Of a DNA stretch of 64,000 nucleotides, positions 1 through 7,734 are shown piece after piece. Source of the DNA: CAZZBK01 sp964652155 (GTDB lineage Bacteria > Planctomycetota > Planctomycetia > Pirellulales > PNKZ01); the NCBI GenBank assembly GCA_964652155.1, contig CAZZBK010000007.1, positions 21,566 through 85,565 of the forward strand, in the 5' to 3' direction. The notes beneath the pieces are model-generated. The model did no database searches. It was not told where the DNA came from and saw only the letters and a list, made by a program, of their open reading frames with translations. The translations under genes and the position numbers were made by a program. Position 1 is the first letter of the stretch. The number at the start of each line of letters is the position of its first letter.

Positions 1-101
1 TCGACCTTGATCTCGTTCTGCGTGCTTCGGGTGGTAAACGTATTGCCGCAACCACACTTGACGTCCGTGGTTACGTACTTGGGGTGAATTTCCTTTTGCA
101 T
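1..101 (-). CDS. rpmE: 50S ribosomal protein L31, 5' part only (runs off the window)
   Basis: The first 33 codons are present; the rest lies beyond base 1. The translated start (MQKEIHPKY...) is the canonical L31 opening. Cys16 and Cys18 form the first half of the zinc-binding site, so this is the zinc-binding (C+) type of L31, a large-subunit protein at the central protuberance. The ATG at 101 is preceded by a GAGG-type ribosome binding site. It is divergent from the serine hydrolase at 468. Identity is secure; only the truncation limits detail. Confidence 0.9.
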   Translation of the reverse strand, partial: MQKEIHPKYVTTDVKCGCGNTFTTRSTQNEIKV

Positions 102-467
102 GATCTCATCCTCATTCAGCAAACGCGCCGCCCCAGAGCGGCAAGACGACCAAGGTGGAAACCACCTAGTCTATCGGCACAATCCCGAATGGACAAGTCA
201 TGCTTCTTGCGTCCTTGCCCTGAATCGTTTCTCTCGATCCAAGCCGCTTGGCGTAAGTCCCCGGTTAAGTGGGCCCTGTCATACGCTACGTTATCCGGGG
301 GCTCACGCCAAGCGGCTCGGATAGCAGGTGATGCCGAGTCATCATGGCATCGCATTATCATGCCATATATGCACTTACGTCACGCACACTCACTCACCAT
401 CACCCCCGCTTCACAAATCGCCCCGGGCGTTGAAAATAGTCGTTCCTCAACATCCACTAGGCGGCCC
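102..467. other. 366-nt intergenic region between rpmE and the serine hydrolase
   Basis: It holds one long palindromic repeat (239-320) and no convincing gene. An open frame runs through it into the downstream hydrolase, but that stretch is Arg/Ser-rich, resembles no family, and covers the palindrome, so I start the hydrolase at 468. Confidence 0.6.
239..320. repeat. Long palindromic element, copy A
   Basis: Two 30-nt arms at 239-268 and 291-320 are inverted copies of each other (26 of 30 positions match by eye) around a 22-nt loop. The right arm reads TTATCCGGGGGCTCACGCC followed by AAGCGGCTCGG. The same arm layout occurs at 33538-33620, 40707-40889 and 55741-55821, so this is a dispersed family. 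The element would form a strong RNA hairpin if transcribed. Confidence 0.8.
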
Positions 468-1586
468 ATGAACACGTTATTGCCTCGTACTTACGATGAA
501 TTGGCCGAGGGGCTGCTCAGCGGCGCTCATATCGGCGCGCAGCTCTACGTGTCGCGGTGCGGCGAGCCGATCGAAAATTTGGCCGTCGGCGAAGCTCGTC
601 CCGGGGTCGAGATGACCGGCGACTCGCTGATGCTCTGGCTGAGCGCAGGCAAGCCGCTCACGGCCGCGGCGATCATGCAGCAGGTCGAACAAGGCCGGTG
701 CCGGCTCGACGACCCGGTCTGCGCGCACCTCAGCGCGTTCGGCACGCATGGCAAAGAAGCGATCACGATCCGGCACCTGCTCACGCACACCGGCGGCTTC
801 CGCTGGGTCGACGTCGCCTGGCCCGACGCAGCTTGGGACGAGATCATCGACCGCATCTGCCGCTCGAAACTCGAGCCGGATTGGATGCCCGGCCGCACGG
901 CCGGTTATCACCCCTACACAAGTTGGTACATCCTGGGCGAATTGGTGCAGCGGCTGAGCGGCCGACCGTTTCGAGACTATATTCGCGGCGAGATTTGCGA
1001 GCCGCTCGGGATGCTCGACACGCACATTGGCATGTCGCGCGAGCAGGTCAAGGCGTACGGCAATCGCATCGGTCGAATGCAAAACACCGAACGCTCGGGT
1101 CAGCCGCCGCATCCGTGGAGCAGCGACGAGGGGCTCTTGCACGGCGCGCCGGGGGGCGGCGCGTACGGTCCCATCCGCGAGCTAGGATTCTTCTACGAGA
1201 TGCTGCTGGGCGAAGGGCAACTCCGCGGCGCTCGGGTGCTGCAAGCCGACACGGTCGCGCAGATGATCCATCGCGAGCGGCACGACCTGATCGACCTGAC
1301 GTTTAAGACCACGATCGATTGGGGACTGGGGCTGATCCTCGACTCGAAGCATTACGGCCGCCGCGACGTACCATACGACTACGGTCCCTACGCCTCGCCG
1401 CAGACCTTCGGACACAGCGGCAGCCAATCCTCGGTCGCCTTTGCCGATCCGCGACACGCGCTCGTCGTGGCGCTCGTGTTCAACGGCATGCCCGGCGAGC
1501 TAAAACATCAAAAGCGGGTGCGCGCGGTGCTCGAAGCGCTGTACGTCGACCTGGGGTTGGCGGACGAGCCGGACGAGCCGGCGTGA
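468..1586 (+). CDS. Serine hydrolase, beta-lactamase / penicillin-binding-protein-like fold
   Basis: A 372-residue protein of the beta-lactamase-like serine hydrolase family (class C beta-lactamase, EstB and DD-peptidase relatives). Visible motifs are the SxxK nucleophile motif (S-A-G-K, about residue 60), a Y-x-S in the YHPYTSWY stretch in place of the usual Y-x-N, and a late H-x-G (GHSGSQSS) standing for the KTG triad. The usual LLTHTGG motif of the family is also present. No signal peptide is visible from this start, so it is probably cytoplasmic. I chose ATG 468 because the frame upstream covers a palindromic repeat. Substrate is unknown; esterase is as likely as peptidase. Confidence 0.75.
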   Translation: MNTLLPRTYDELAEGLLSGAHIGAQLYVSRCGEPIENLAVGEARPGVEMTGDSLMLWLSAGKPLTAAAIMQQVEQGRCRLDDPVCAHLSAFGTHGKEAITIRHLLTHTGGFRWVDVAWPDAAWDEIIDRICRSKLEPDWMPGRTAGYHPYTSWYILGELVQRLSGRPFRDYIRGEICEPLGMLDTHIGMSREQVKAYGNRIGRMQNTERSGQPPHPWSSDEGLLHGAPGGGAYGPIRELGFFYEMLLGEGQLRGARVLQADTVAQMIHRERHDLIDLTFKTTIDWGLGLILDSKHYGRRDVPYDYGPYASPQTFGHSGSQSSVAFADPRHALVVALVFNGMPGELKHQKRVRAVLEALYVDLGLADEPDEPA

Positions 1587-1627
1587 GAGCGACGGCAAAG
1601 CCGTCGGCTTGGGGAAGAGATCGCGTG

Positions 1628-2071
1628 TTACGTGGCCGATGCGAGCTTGGCGACCTCGCGGCGGATGCGCCCCAGCACGCCGCTAAGCCCATGCATACGC
1701 TGCATCCCGAGTGCCTCGGCCAAGCCGATGCGGTGGATCAGATTCGTGGGGACGGCGAGCACTTCGTCGGGCGCGCCGCCATCGAGCGCCTCGATCAACA
1801 AGCTCACGAACCCCTTGACCGTCGGCGCCTCGGGAGCCACGTCGCCGATGATGCGCACCCGGCCGTCGACAAGTTCGATCCACAAATAGACCGGCGTCTG
1901 GCACTCATGCACGCGGTGCTCGCCGGCGTCTTTTTGGGCCTGATACGCGGGGGGCAACGGCGGCAGCCGATCGGAAAGCTCGAGCAACATTTCGAGCCGT
2001 TCGCGCGGCTCGGCGTCGGCGAACTCGTCGACCAGCGATTGCACTCGTAGAGCGACCGATTTTTCTGACAC
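1628..2071 (-). CDS. sufE: SufE-family cysteine desulfuration protein
   Basis: A 147-residue SufE-like sulfur acceptor. SufE proteins take persulfide sulfur from the cysteine desulfurase SufS and pass it to the SUF iron-sulfur scaffold. The diagnostic acceptor motif HRVHECQTP carries the active Cys at about residue 57. Length fits the family (about 140). Two starts compete: TTG 2077 and GTG 2071; I prefer 2071 because GAAGG then sits 8 nt upstream. It follows the rhodanese gene by about 20 nt on the same strand, so both are probably co-transcribed. No SufS, SufB, SufC or SufD lies in the window. Confidence 0.88.
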   Translation of the reverse strand: MSEKSVALRVQSLVDEFADAEPRERLEMLLELSDRLPPLPPAYQAQKDAGEHRVHECQTPVYLWIELVDGRVRIIGDVAPEAPTVKGFVSLLIEALDGGAPDEVLAVPTNLIHRIGLAEALGMQRMHGLSGVLGRIRREVAKLASAT

Positions 2072-2090
2072 GCGCAAGACCTTCAGGCAG

Positions 2091-2951
2091 TTACGGCTCG
2101 TTTCCCTTTTTCACCGGCACGCCGACCAGGTTACCCCACTCGGTCCACGAGCCATCGTAGTTGCGGACCTTGGTAAAGCCGAGCAGATAGTTGAGCACGA
2201 ACCAAGTATGGCTGCTCCGCTCGCCAATGCGGCAATAGGCAATAATGTCGTCGCCGCTCTTGAGCTTGTTCTCGCCCAAGTAAATCTGTTCAAGTTCTTC
2301 ACGCGAGCGGAGCGTGCCGTCTTCGCGCACCGCGCGCGACCAGGGGACACTGATCGCGCCGGGGATATGACCGCCACGCAGCGCGCCTTCTTGCGGGTAG
2401 TCGGGCATGTGCAGCATTTCGCCGGTGTACTCGCCACTCGAACGGACATCGACCAGCGGCTTGTGGGCCTTGATATGGGCCAACACGTCGTCACGAAACG
2501 CACGCACGGCGGGGTCGGGTGCCTGGGCCTGATATTTTCCAGCGGGATATTTCACTTCGGCGGCGCGGGTCCACGCCCGGCCATCTTTCTCCCAACGATT
2601 GCGGCCACCGTCCATGATCCGCAGGTTCTGGTGCCCATACATGCGAAACACCCAAAACGCATAGCAGGCCCACCAGTTGTTCTTGTCGCCGTAGAACACG
2701 ACCGTCGTGTCGTTGCTAATGCCTTTGCTCGCACAGAGCCGCTCGAAAGCCTGCGCGCCGATGTAGTCGCGGACGATTTGATCTTGTAGTTCGGTCTGCC
2801 AGTCGATTTTGACCGCTTCGGCAATATGCCCTTGCGCGTAAAGCAACAAATCTTCGTCGCTCTCGACGATCCGAACGTTGGGATCGCCGCGATGCTCGTC
2901 GACCCATTGCGTGCTGACCAGATACTCTGGATGTGCGTAGGCTTGAGCCAT
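2091..2951 (-). CDS. Two-domain thiosulfate sulfurtransferase (rhodanese)
   Basis: A 286-residue tandem rhodanese. The N-terminal domain (about 10-130) is the inactive structural copy. The C-terminal domain (about 150-280) carries the active loop CRIGERS with Cys240, followed by SSHTWF. This loop is like the thiosulfate sulfurtransferases called CysA/SseA-type in actinobacteria (family knowledge) and differs from the CGSGVTA loop of mercaptopyruvate sulfurtransferases. It moves sulfane sulfur to thiophilic acceptors in the cytoplasm. The ATG at 2951 has GGGAG about 10 nt upstream. Its immediate downstream neighbour is sufE, suggesting a sulfur-relay pair feeding Fe-S assembly (inference). Confidence 0.9.
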   Translation of the reverse strand: MAQAYAHPEYLVSTQWVDEHRGDPNVRIVESDEDLLLYAQGHIAEAVKIDWQTELQDQIVRDYIGAQAFERLCASKGISNDTTVVFYGDKNNWWACYAFWVFRMYGHQNLRIMDGGRNRWEKDGRAWTRAAEVKYPAGKYQAQAPDPAVRAFRDDVLAHIKAHKPLVDVRSSGEYTGEMLHMPDYPQEGALRGGHIPGAISVPWSRAVREDGTLRSREELEQIYLGENKLKSGDDIIAYCRIGERSSHTWFVLNYLLGFTKVRNYDGSWTEWGNLVGVPVKKGNEP

Positions 2952-3083
2952 CCTCGTTGATCTCCCTGCGGTGGCGATGTGCGATACGGTGTAGCCGATC
3001 GATTATAGAAGTCGAGCCGGGCCTTGAACACCCGTCGAATCGCATCGCGGCGCCGCCGCAAGCGTTTACCGCAACTCGTTCGC

Positions 3084-4031
3084 CTAGCGCACCTTGAGCA
3101 CGCGCAGCGAATCTCCCGAATCGGCCGAGAGGGGCGTCACGACGATACTCGGGCCGCGCCGCACGTCGAATTGCCGTGGTCCGCTCTCGGCGTCGAATGA
3201 GCCATGCTGCTCGATATACGAGCCAAGTCGCCCGAGCTTCTCGTCGGCCGATGGCTCGTCGGCGCGCCCCAGCGGCGGCGGACACCCCCAGCGGACCCGG
3301 GATCCCTGGGCGGTCTGCAACTCGTATTCGCTCGACACCCCCTGCGGCAGTCGCCCCTCGGCGGCGACCGGTACGATCCGGGCCAGCTTGAAGCGCGACC
3401 AGTCGTCGACCAGCACCGCCGCGATCCGCGCCGCCTCTTGCACCTGCGGGTCGTGCCACTTGGTCCCCACCGGACTCTCGGTGGTCGTCAACGTGCCCGC
3501 GAGGCGCGGATACTGCCGCACCTCGGCCCCGGCAAAGTCAGCGGTGGGGAGCAACACCCCTTCGACGTCGACTGCGTACAGGCCGCCAGGGACCTCAACC
3601 ATGCAGACCGGCCGGCGATACTGCACGTCAACTTCCAGCCCCGACGGATGGCGCTTCGTCACCCGCTCGACCCGAGCAATCCACGGATGCAGCGCGAACG
3701 CCTTGTAAACCCGTTGGGCCAATTCGTCGTCGAGCAACATCAGTTGCGACTCGATGCTCGCGCCGCGCAGCACTTCGTCCCGAATGTCTTTACGAATCCA
3801 GTCGGGTTGGGCCGGTCGCACCACGATCTGCCGCGGATCGAGTTGAAACTCGCGGCCTTCGACGACATGCGGTCGCACGAAGCGCCACAGTCCGTAAAAC
3901 AGACCGACGGCGACGGTCAGCAGCAAGCCCGCGAGCACGACATAACGGGCCGCAATACCGGCCATGCGGAGCAGCGACTCGCGCAGTCCGCCGTTCGGCG
4001 TGCCATCGGTCGATCGTTTTGCTGAGCCCAT
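3084..4031 (-). CDS. FtsQ-like POTRA-domain cell division protein
   Basis: A 315-residue single-pass membrane protein: cytoplasmic tail (about 1-28), one hydrophobic segment (about 29-48), then an extracytoplasmic part. Residues about 115-165 read like the FtsQ/DivIB POTRA-beta junction: HPWIARVERVTKRHPSGLEV, then the RRPVCMVE strand and a VDVEGVLLP segment. This is the FtsQ signature order, but overall similarity is modest. FtsQ links FtsB/FtsL in the divisome of FtsZ-using bacteria; planctomycetes are known to lack FtsZ. murB is the next conserved gene upstream on the same strand, matching dcw order, but ftsA/ftsZ do not follow (a rhodanese does). Confidence 0.72.
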   Translation of the reverse strand: MGSAKRSTDGTPNGGLRESLLRMAGIAARYVVLAGLLLTVAVGLFYGLWRFVRPHVVEGREFQLDPRQIVVRPAQPDWIRKDIRDEVLRGASIESQLMLLDDELAQRVYKAFALHPWIARVERVTKRHPSGLEVDVQYRRPVCMVEVPGGLYAVDVEGVLLPTADFAGAEVRQYPRLAGTLTTTESPVGTKWHDPQVQEAARIAAVLVDDWSRFKLARIVPVAAEGRLPQGVSSEYELQTAQGSRVRWGCPPPLGRADEPSADEKLGRLGSYIEQHGSFDAESGPRQFDVRRGPSIVVTPLSADSGDSLRVLKVR

Positions 4032-4534
4032 GCCAACTCGTCGTGCTTGCTCGTCGTTGCGGTGTGCCTCGATCTATCAGAGCATCGGCACTTTGGTCGC
4101 GCGAAACGCACCCCTGGGCGACGCAACGGCCACAACCCGCACGGCCGCTACGATCGGCAAGGTTTGGCGAAGGGGGAAGTGTTTGGTATTGACCCAAGCC
4201 GGCGGCTTTGCCGCCGGTCCAACCGCCGTGACGTGGCGCATCGATCGAGCCCGTATCCGTCACCATGTGACTCGCGCTGACTTCGTCATTCCACCAAAGA
4301 GCGGGAACCGTCAGGTTCCCGATAGCGTTGCACGGGTACCCGCCACCCATCCGATTCTCTCCCAGAGGACGGCAAGCCTGTCGTCGCAAAGGCCAGCGAT
4401 AGAACGATTCCAGCTTATCGGGAGACTGACGTCTCCCGCTCTTTGAAAACACGCTTATCGTTTGAAGACGATCAAAGCAACGGGAGTCGATTCGTTATCT
4501 CTTACGTATCGAACTATATCCGACATACCAGGGA
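4032..4534. other. 503-nt intergenic region between the FtsQ-like gene and the orphan gene
   Basis: It contains a GGCGG-CTTT-CCGCC hairpin near 4201-4215 and the palindromic element at 4295-4445. I find no gene; the open frames here overlap the palindrome and have no family resemblance. Confidence 0.55.
4295..4445. repeat. Long palindromic element, GGGA-type copy
   Basis: Left arm 4295-4328 (AAAGAGCGGGAACCGTCAGG...) and right arm 4413-4445 are near-perfect inverted copies with about 84 nt between them. Each arm is itself a small palindrome (GGGAACC-GTCA-GGTTCCC; GGGAGAC-TGAC-GTCTCCC), so the whole can fold as a cruciform with two side hairpins. The GATAA next to each arm is shared with the other palindromic elements of the window. 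Confidence 0.75.
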
Positions 4535-5095
4535 TTAATTGCGCCGAAAATCAACTCCACAACAGGGGCATACATAACCGCACGAAGGACAACCGTCTTT
4601 GCTTGTAAGCGGATGTTCGTTACAAGTGGTTGGATAATGTGTCCTGACCTCAAAGCTGACGAACACGATCTTATTTACAACGGCTCCTGTTCCTAAACCT
4701 GCCATATTTCCAACCGCGACTGTTTCTCCACGACAACGGACGACATTCTCCCCCTCACCATCCGCAATTGCTGCAACAACTTTTTGATTGTCGCAACAAA
4801 TTGCCAACGAGAACGGAACTGTTGGACGAACACCGATGATCCTTCCACTTGAAGCAATTTCGTTATCCGTCCCACCGACATGCTCAAACACCCGCAAGTC
4901 GGCATAACTATCGTAAACAACTGCTTCAGCCCAGACATATTCACGGTTTTCGTTACATGATGCGATTACCCTTGGACAATCTCCGACTGCTTGCACGATT
5001 GGCTGGCAAATCACTAAGTGCTTACCAAGGGGTAATGTGGTTTTGTGGATTATCCTGGAATTGCTTTCAGCGCATTGGAACATACTTAACCCCAT
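4535..5095 (-). CDS. Unrecognised Cys-rich protein with C-terminal zinc-ribbon-like motif
   Basis: About 186 residues from ATG 5095 (a TTG at 5107 would add four). I do not recognise a family. The C-terminus has C-x2-C-G-x2-C-x2-C-G (CPSCGYVCPCCG), a compact zinc-ribbon-like arrangement, and further single Cys residues are spread through the protein. No signal peptide or membrane segment. Two sampled 60-nt lines are about 45% G+C, against about 63% in sampled murB lines, so it looks foreign. It sits between murB and the FtsQ-like gene, where dcw clusters normally have no such gene. Acquired cargo is my best guess; function is unknown. Confidence 0.55.
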   Translation of the reverse strand: MGLSMFQCAESNSRIIHKTTLPLGKHLVICQPIVQAVGDCPRVIASCNENREYVWAEAVVYDSYADLRVFEHVGGTDNEIASSGRIIGVRPTVPFSLAICCDNQKVVAAIADGEGENVVRCRGETVAVGNMAGLGTGAVVNKIVFVSFEVRTHYPTTCNEHPLTSKDGCPSCGYVCPCCGVDFRRN

Positions 5096-5128
5096 ATGAC
5101 TGAACAATGGTGACGAAATAGCAGCGAC

Positions 5129-6010
5129 TTACTTCCAAACTTCGAGCTGCAATTCGAGCTCGATGCCGAGCCGATCGGCGACGCGACTTCGAACGAGTTC
5201 GATGAGCCGCAGGACATCCGACGCCGTGGCGTCTTTGTCGGTGATGATGAAATTGGCGTGGCGATCGCTGACCTCGGCGCCGCCGACGCGCGTCCCCTTG
5301 AGGCCAAGCTGATCGATGAGCGTGCCGGCACTCATGCCACGCGGATTTTTGAAGACGCTGCCGGTCGGTAGCCCGGCCATCGGCTGAGCCGCCTTGGTCA
5401 CAATCCACTGCTTCTGCATTCGCTTGGTCAACTCGGCGGGGCTGTCTTGCTCGAGTTGCAGTTCGGCCTCGAGGATCGCCAGGTCGTCGAGACTGCTCTG
5501 GCGGTATGCAAAAACCATCTCCTTGTCGACCCGCTGAGAAATCTCTCCGCTGCGGTTCATAACGGTGGCCCGAATGACCCATTGGCCGATATCGCCCGAG
5601 CGGCTGCCGGCATTGCTGTGTAACGCGCCGCCGACGGTGCCGGGTATTCCGACGAGGGTTTCGAGCCCGCCGAGCCCTTCGCGGACCGAGGTATTGATGA
5701 CATGTCCCAGTTGGGCTCCGCCGCCGGTGGTCACGCGCGTGCCGCGGACTTCGATCTTGGCAAAGCTGGGGTCGCTGAGGCGGATGACGACGCCACGGAC
5801 GCCCGACTCGGTGACGAGCACATTCGAGCCGCCCCCGAGAAGTCGCACGGGCAGGCCGTTTTCATGGGCTCGGCGCAGCAGTTGGGCCAACTCGTCGACC
5901 GTGCGCGGCTCGGCGAAGAAGTCGGCCTTTCCGCCCACCCGCAGCCAGGTGTGCTGCGCCAGCGGTTCGTCGGCGCGAACAAAGCTCTCGAAACCTTTGA
6001 TCCAACTCAT
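5129..6010 (-). CDS. murB: UDP-N-acetylenolpyruvoylglucosamine reductase
   Basis: A 293-residue FAD enzyme that reduces UDP-GlcNAc-enolpyruvate with NADPH to give UDP-N-acetylmuramate, the second committed step of peptidoglycan precursor synthesis. FAD-binding motifs are visible: LGGGSNVLV (58-66) and GIPGTVGGAL (121-130). The proton donor Ser218 lies in TGSVFKNP. A Glu-rich C-terminal strand supplies the expected acidic residue. Length fits the shorter type II MurB. It supports peptidoglycan synthesis in this lineage. It is divergent from the M28 peptidase at 6178 and upstream of the orphan and FtsQ-like genes on its own strand; murC is not adjacent. Confidence 0.95.
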   Translation of the reverse strand: MSWIKGFESFVRADEPLAQHTWLRVGGKADFFAEPRTVDELAQLLRRAHENGLPVRLLGGGSNVLVTESGVRGVVIRLSDPSFAKIEVRGTRVTTGGGAQLGHVINTSVREGLGGLETLVGIPGTVGGALHSNAGSRSGDIGQWVIRATVMNRSGEISQRVDKEMVFAYRQSSLDDLAILEAELQLEQDSPAELTKRMQKQWIVTKAAQPMAGLPTGSVFKNPRGMSAGTLIDQLGLKGTRVGGAEVSDRHANFIITDKDATASDVLRLIELVRSRVADRLGIELELQLEVWK

Positions 6011-6110
6011 GTCAGGCGTTTCCTCGAAGTCGCATTCTCGTCAGCAGGGCATTGTGCCGCGTGCCGCTTGACTCGTCCAGCCACGCGTGTCGAGCGAGAG
6101 AAAGCTGCCG

Positions 6111-6139
6111 TTCGCAAATTGTGAGCTATCTCCTATAAA
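6111..6139 (+). promoter_or_regulatory. Candidate sigma70-type promoter for the M28 peptidase gene
   Basis: TTCGCA at 6111-6116 and TATAAA at 6134-6139 are separated by exactly 17 nt. The start codon at 6178 is about 32 nt past the expected transcription start. Seen by eye only. Confidence 0.4.
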
Positions 6140-6177
6140 GGCAGCTCAGACACCTCGACCTTCAAGCCGGTCCAAGC

Positions 6178-7734
6178 ATGCTGAAAATGACCTATTTACT
6201 CCCCACGGGCGTGCTCGCCGCGCTGCTACTCGTCGCGACCGGTCTGACCTGGGGGGCCGAGGCAGTCGCCCTGCGGGCAGCGCTCGAGTCGATTTCCTCA
6301 GCCGAGATGCGCCAGCACATCGACACGCTGGCCAACGACACGTTCGAGGGACGCGAGGCGGGGACCCGTGGCGGGCACGCCGCCGCCAACTATCTGGTCC
6401 CCTACTTGCAGCAGGCCGGACTCAAGCCGGCCGGCGAGAATGGCTCCTACATGCAGGCCTTTGGGGCCAACTTCCGCAACATCCTCGGCGTGCTCGAAGG
6501 GAGCGACCCGACACGCAGGCACGAGGTGATTCTCATCGGCGCGCATTACGACCACGTTGGCTATGGCAACTCGTCGAACAGTTACGGCCCCTACGGACAT
6601 ATCCATAACGGGGCCGACGACAACGCCAGCGGCACGGCCGCGCTGCTCGAGTTGATCGGCGCGTTTAGCCGACTCGAGCAGGCACCCAAGCGAACCGTGC
6701 TCTTTGCCCTTTGGGACGGCGAAGAGAAAGGGCTGCTCGGCTCGAAACATTGGATCGAGCACCTCCGCGGCGGACAGCCCCGGCCGCTGCTGGCCTTCAA
6801 CATCGACATGATCGGCCGACTGCGTGACAACACGCTCACGGTGCTGGGAGCCCGCACGAGTCCGGGCCTACGACGGCTCATTGCCGAGGCGAACGACGTG
6901 CAGCCGCTCGCGCTGCAGTACTCGTGGAAGCTCGAACGGGACAGCGATCACTGGTCGTTTCTGACCAACCAGACGAGCGTGCTCATGTTTCATACCGGGC
7001 TGCACAACGACTACCATCGTCCGAGCGACGACGCCGAGAAAGTCGACGCCGCGGGCATCGAGCGGGTGACGCGACTGGCGTTTCGCGTGCTGCACACACT
7101 TGCCGAGAGCGAGCAGCCGATCCCGTTTCGCGCCGTCGCGCTGCAAGAGACGGTCGCGCTGCAAAAGCAGCGCGAGCAACCGCTCGCGCCGCTACCGGGG
7201 CGGCTGGGTATCCAGTGGTCGCCGCAGAACGACAACGGGGCGATCATCGTCACCGGCGTGCGTGCCGACTCGGCCGCGGCACGCGGCGGCGTGCGGCGTG
7301 GCGATCGCATCGTGGCGGTTCAAGACGAGGCCATCACCGCCGACGATTTTGCGGCCCGGGTGCTCGCCGCCTCCAAGCAAATCTCGCTCTCGGTGCTCCG
7401 CGAGGGGGAACCGGCACCACAGACGCTCTCGATCGACCTCGACGGCTCGCCGGTCCGTTGGGGACTCACCTGGCAAGCCGACGAAGCCGAGCCCCGCGTG
7501 GCCACCGTCATGCGGGTCGTCAGCGGCTCGGTGGCCGAGCGCGCCGGAGTCCAGTTTCTCGACCGCATCATGCGCGTGAACGCTCAAGAGCTGGCGTCGA
7601 CCGACGAACTCTCGGCGATCCTTGCCCAAACAACGGGCGAGGTCACGCTGCTCATCGAGCGCTCGGGACAACTCAAGACGCTCGTAATGAAACCCATCGG
7701 AGAAAATCGAGCAGCCGGGGCCCCCAAGCCATGA
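6178..7734 (+). CDS. Secreted M28-family zinc peptidase with two PDZ domains
   Basis: 518 residues. An N-terminal signal segment (about 5-26) predicts export. The peptidase domain (about 40-310) has the full M28 two-zinc ligand set by pattern: H123 in GAHYDHVG, D147 in GADDNASG, E182/E183 in DGEEKG, D210 in NIDMIG and H280 in NDYHRPSD. Two PDZ-like domains follow (about 335-410 and 420-505), each with a G-V-R-x-G-D-R or hydrophobic carboxylate-loop pattern. M28 enzymes are aminopeptidases or carboxypeptidases; PDZ domains suggest recognition of C-termini. The next gene starts inside its stop codon (ATGA). Confidence 0.87.
   Translation: MLKMTYLLPTGVLAALLLVATGLTWGAEAVALRAALESISSAEMRQHIDTLANDTFEGREAGTRGGHAAANYLVPYLQQAGLKPAGENGSYMQAFGANFRNILGVLEGSDPTRRHEVILIGAHYDHVGYGNSSNSYGPYGHIHNGADDNASGTAALLELIGAFSRLEQAPKRTVLFALWDGEEKGLLGSKHWIEHLRGGQPRPLLAFNIDMIGRLRDNTLTVLGARTSPGLRRLIAEANDVQPLALQYSWKLERDSDHWSFLTNQTSVLMFHTGLHNDYHRPSDDAEKVDAAGIERVTRLAFRVLHTLAESEQPIPFRAVALQETVALQKQREQPLAPLPGRLGIQWSPQNDNGAIIVTGVRADSAAARGGVRRGDRIVAVQDEAITADDFAARVLAASKQISLSVLREGEPAPQTLSIDLDGSPVRWGLTWQADEAEPRVATVMRVVSGSVAERAGVQFLDRIMRVNAQELASTDELSAILAQTTGEVTLLIERSGQLKTLVMKPIGENRAAGAPKP

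Noticed and set aside
84..467. N-terminal extension of the serine hydrolase frame up to position 84
   Set aside because: It crosses the palindromic element, is Arg/Ser-rich and has no family match; ATG 468 gives a normal start.
4201..4216. GGCGGC-TTT-GCCGCC hairpin as a stand-alone terminator of the orphan gene
   Set aside because: No T-run follows on either strand and it lies more than 300 nt from the orphan gene's stop codon.
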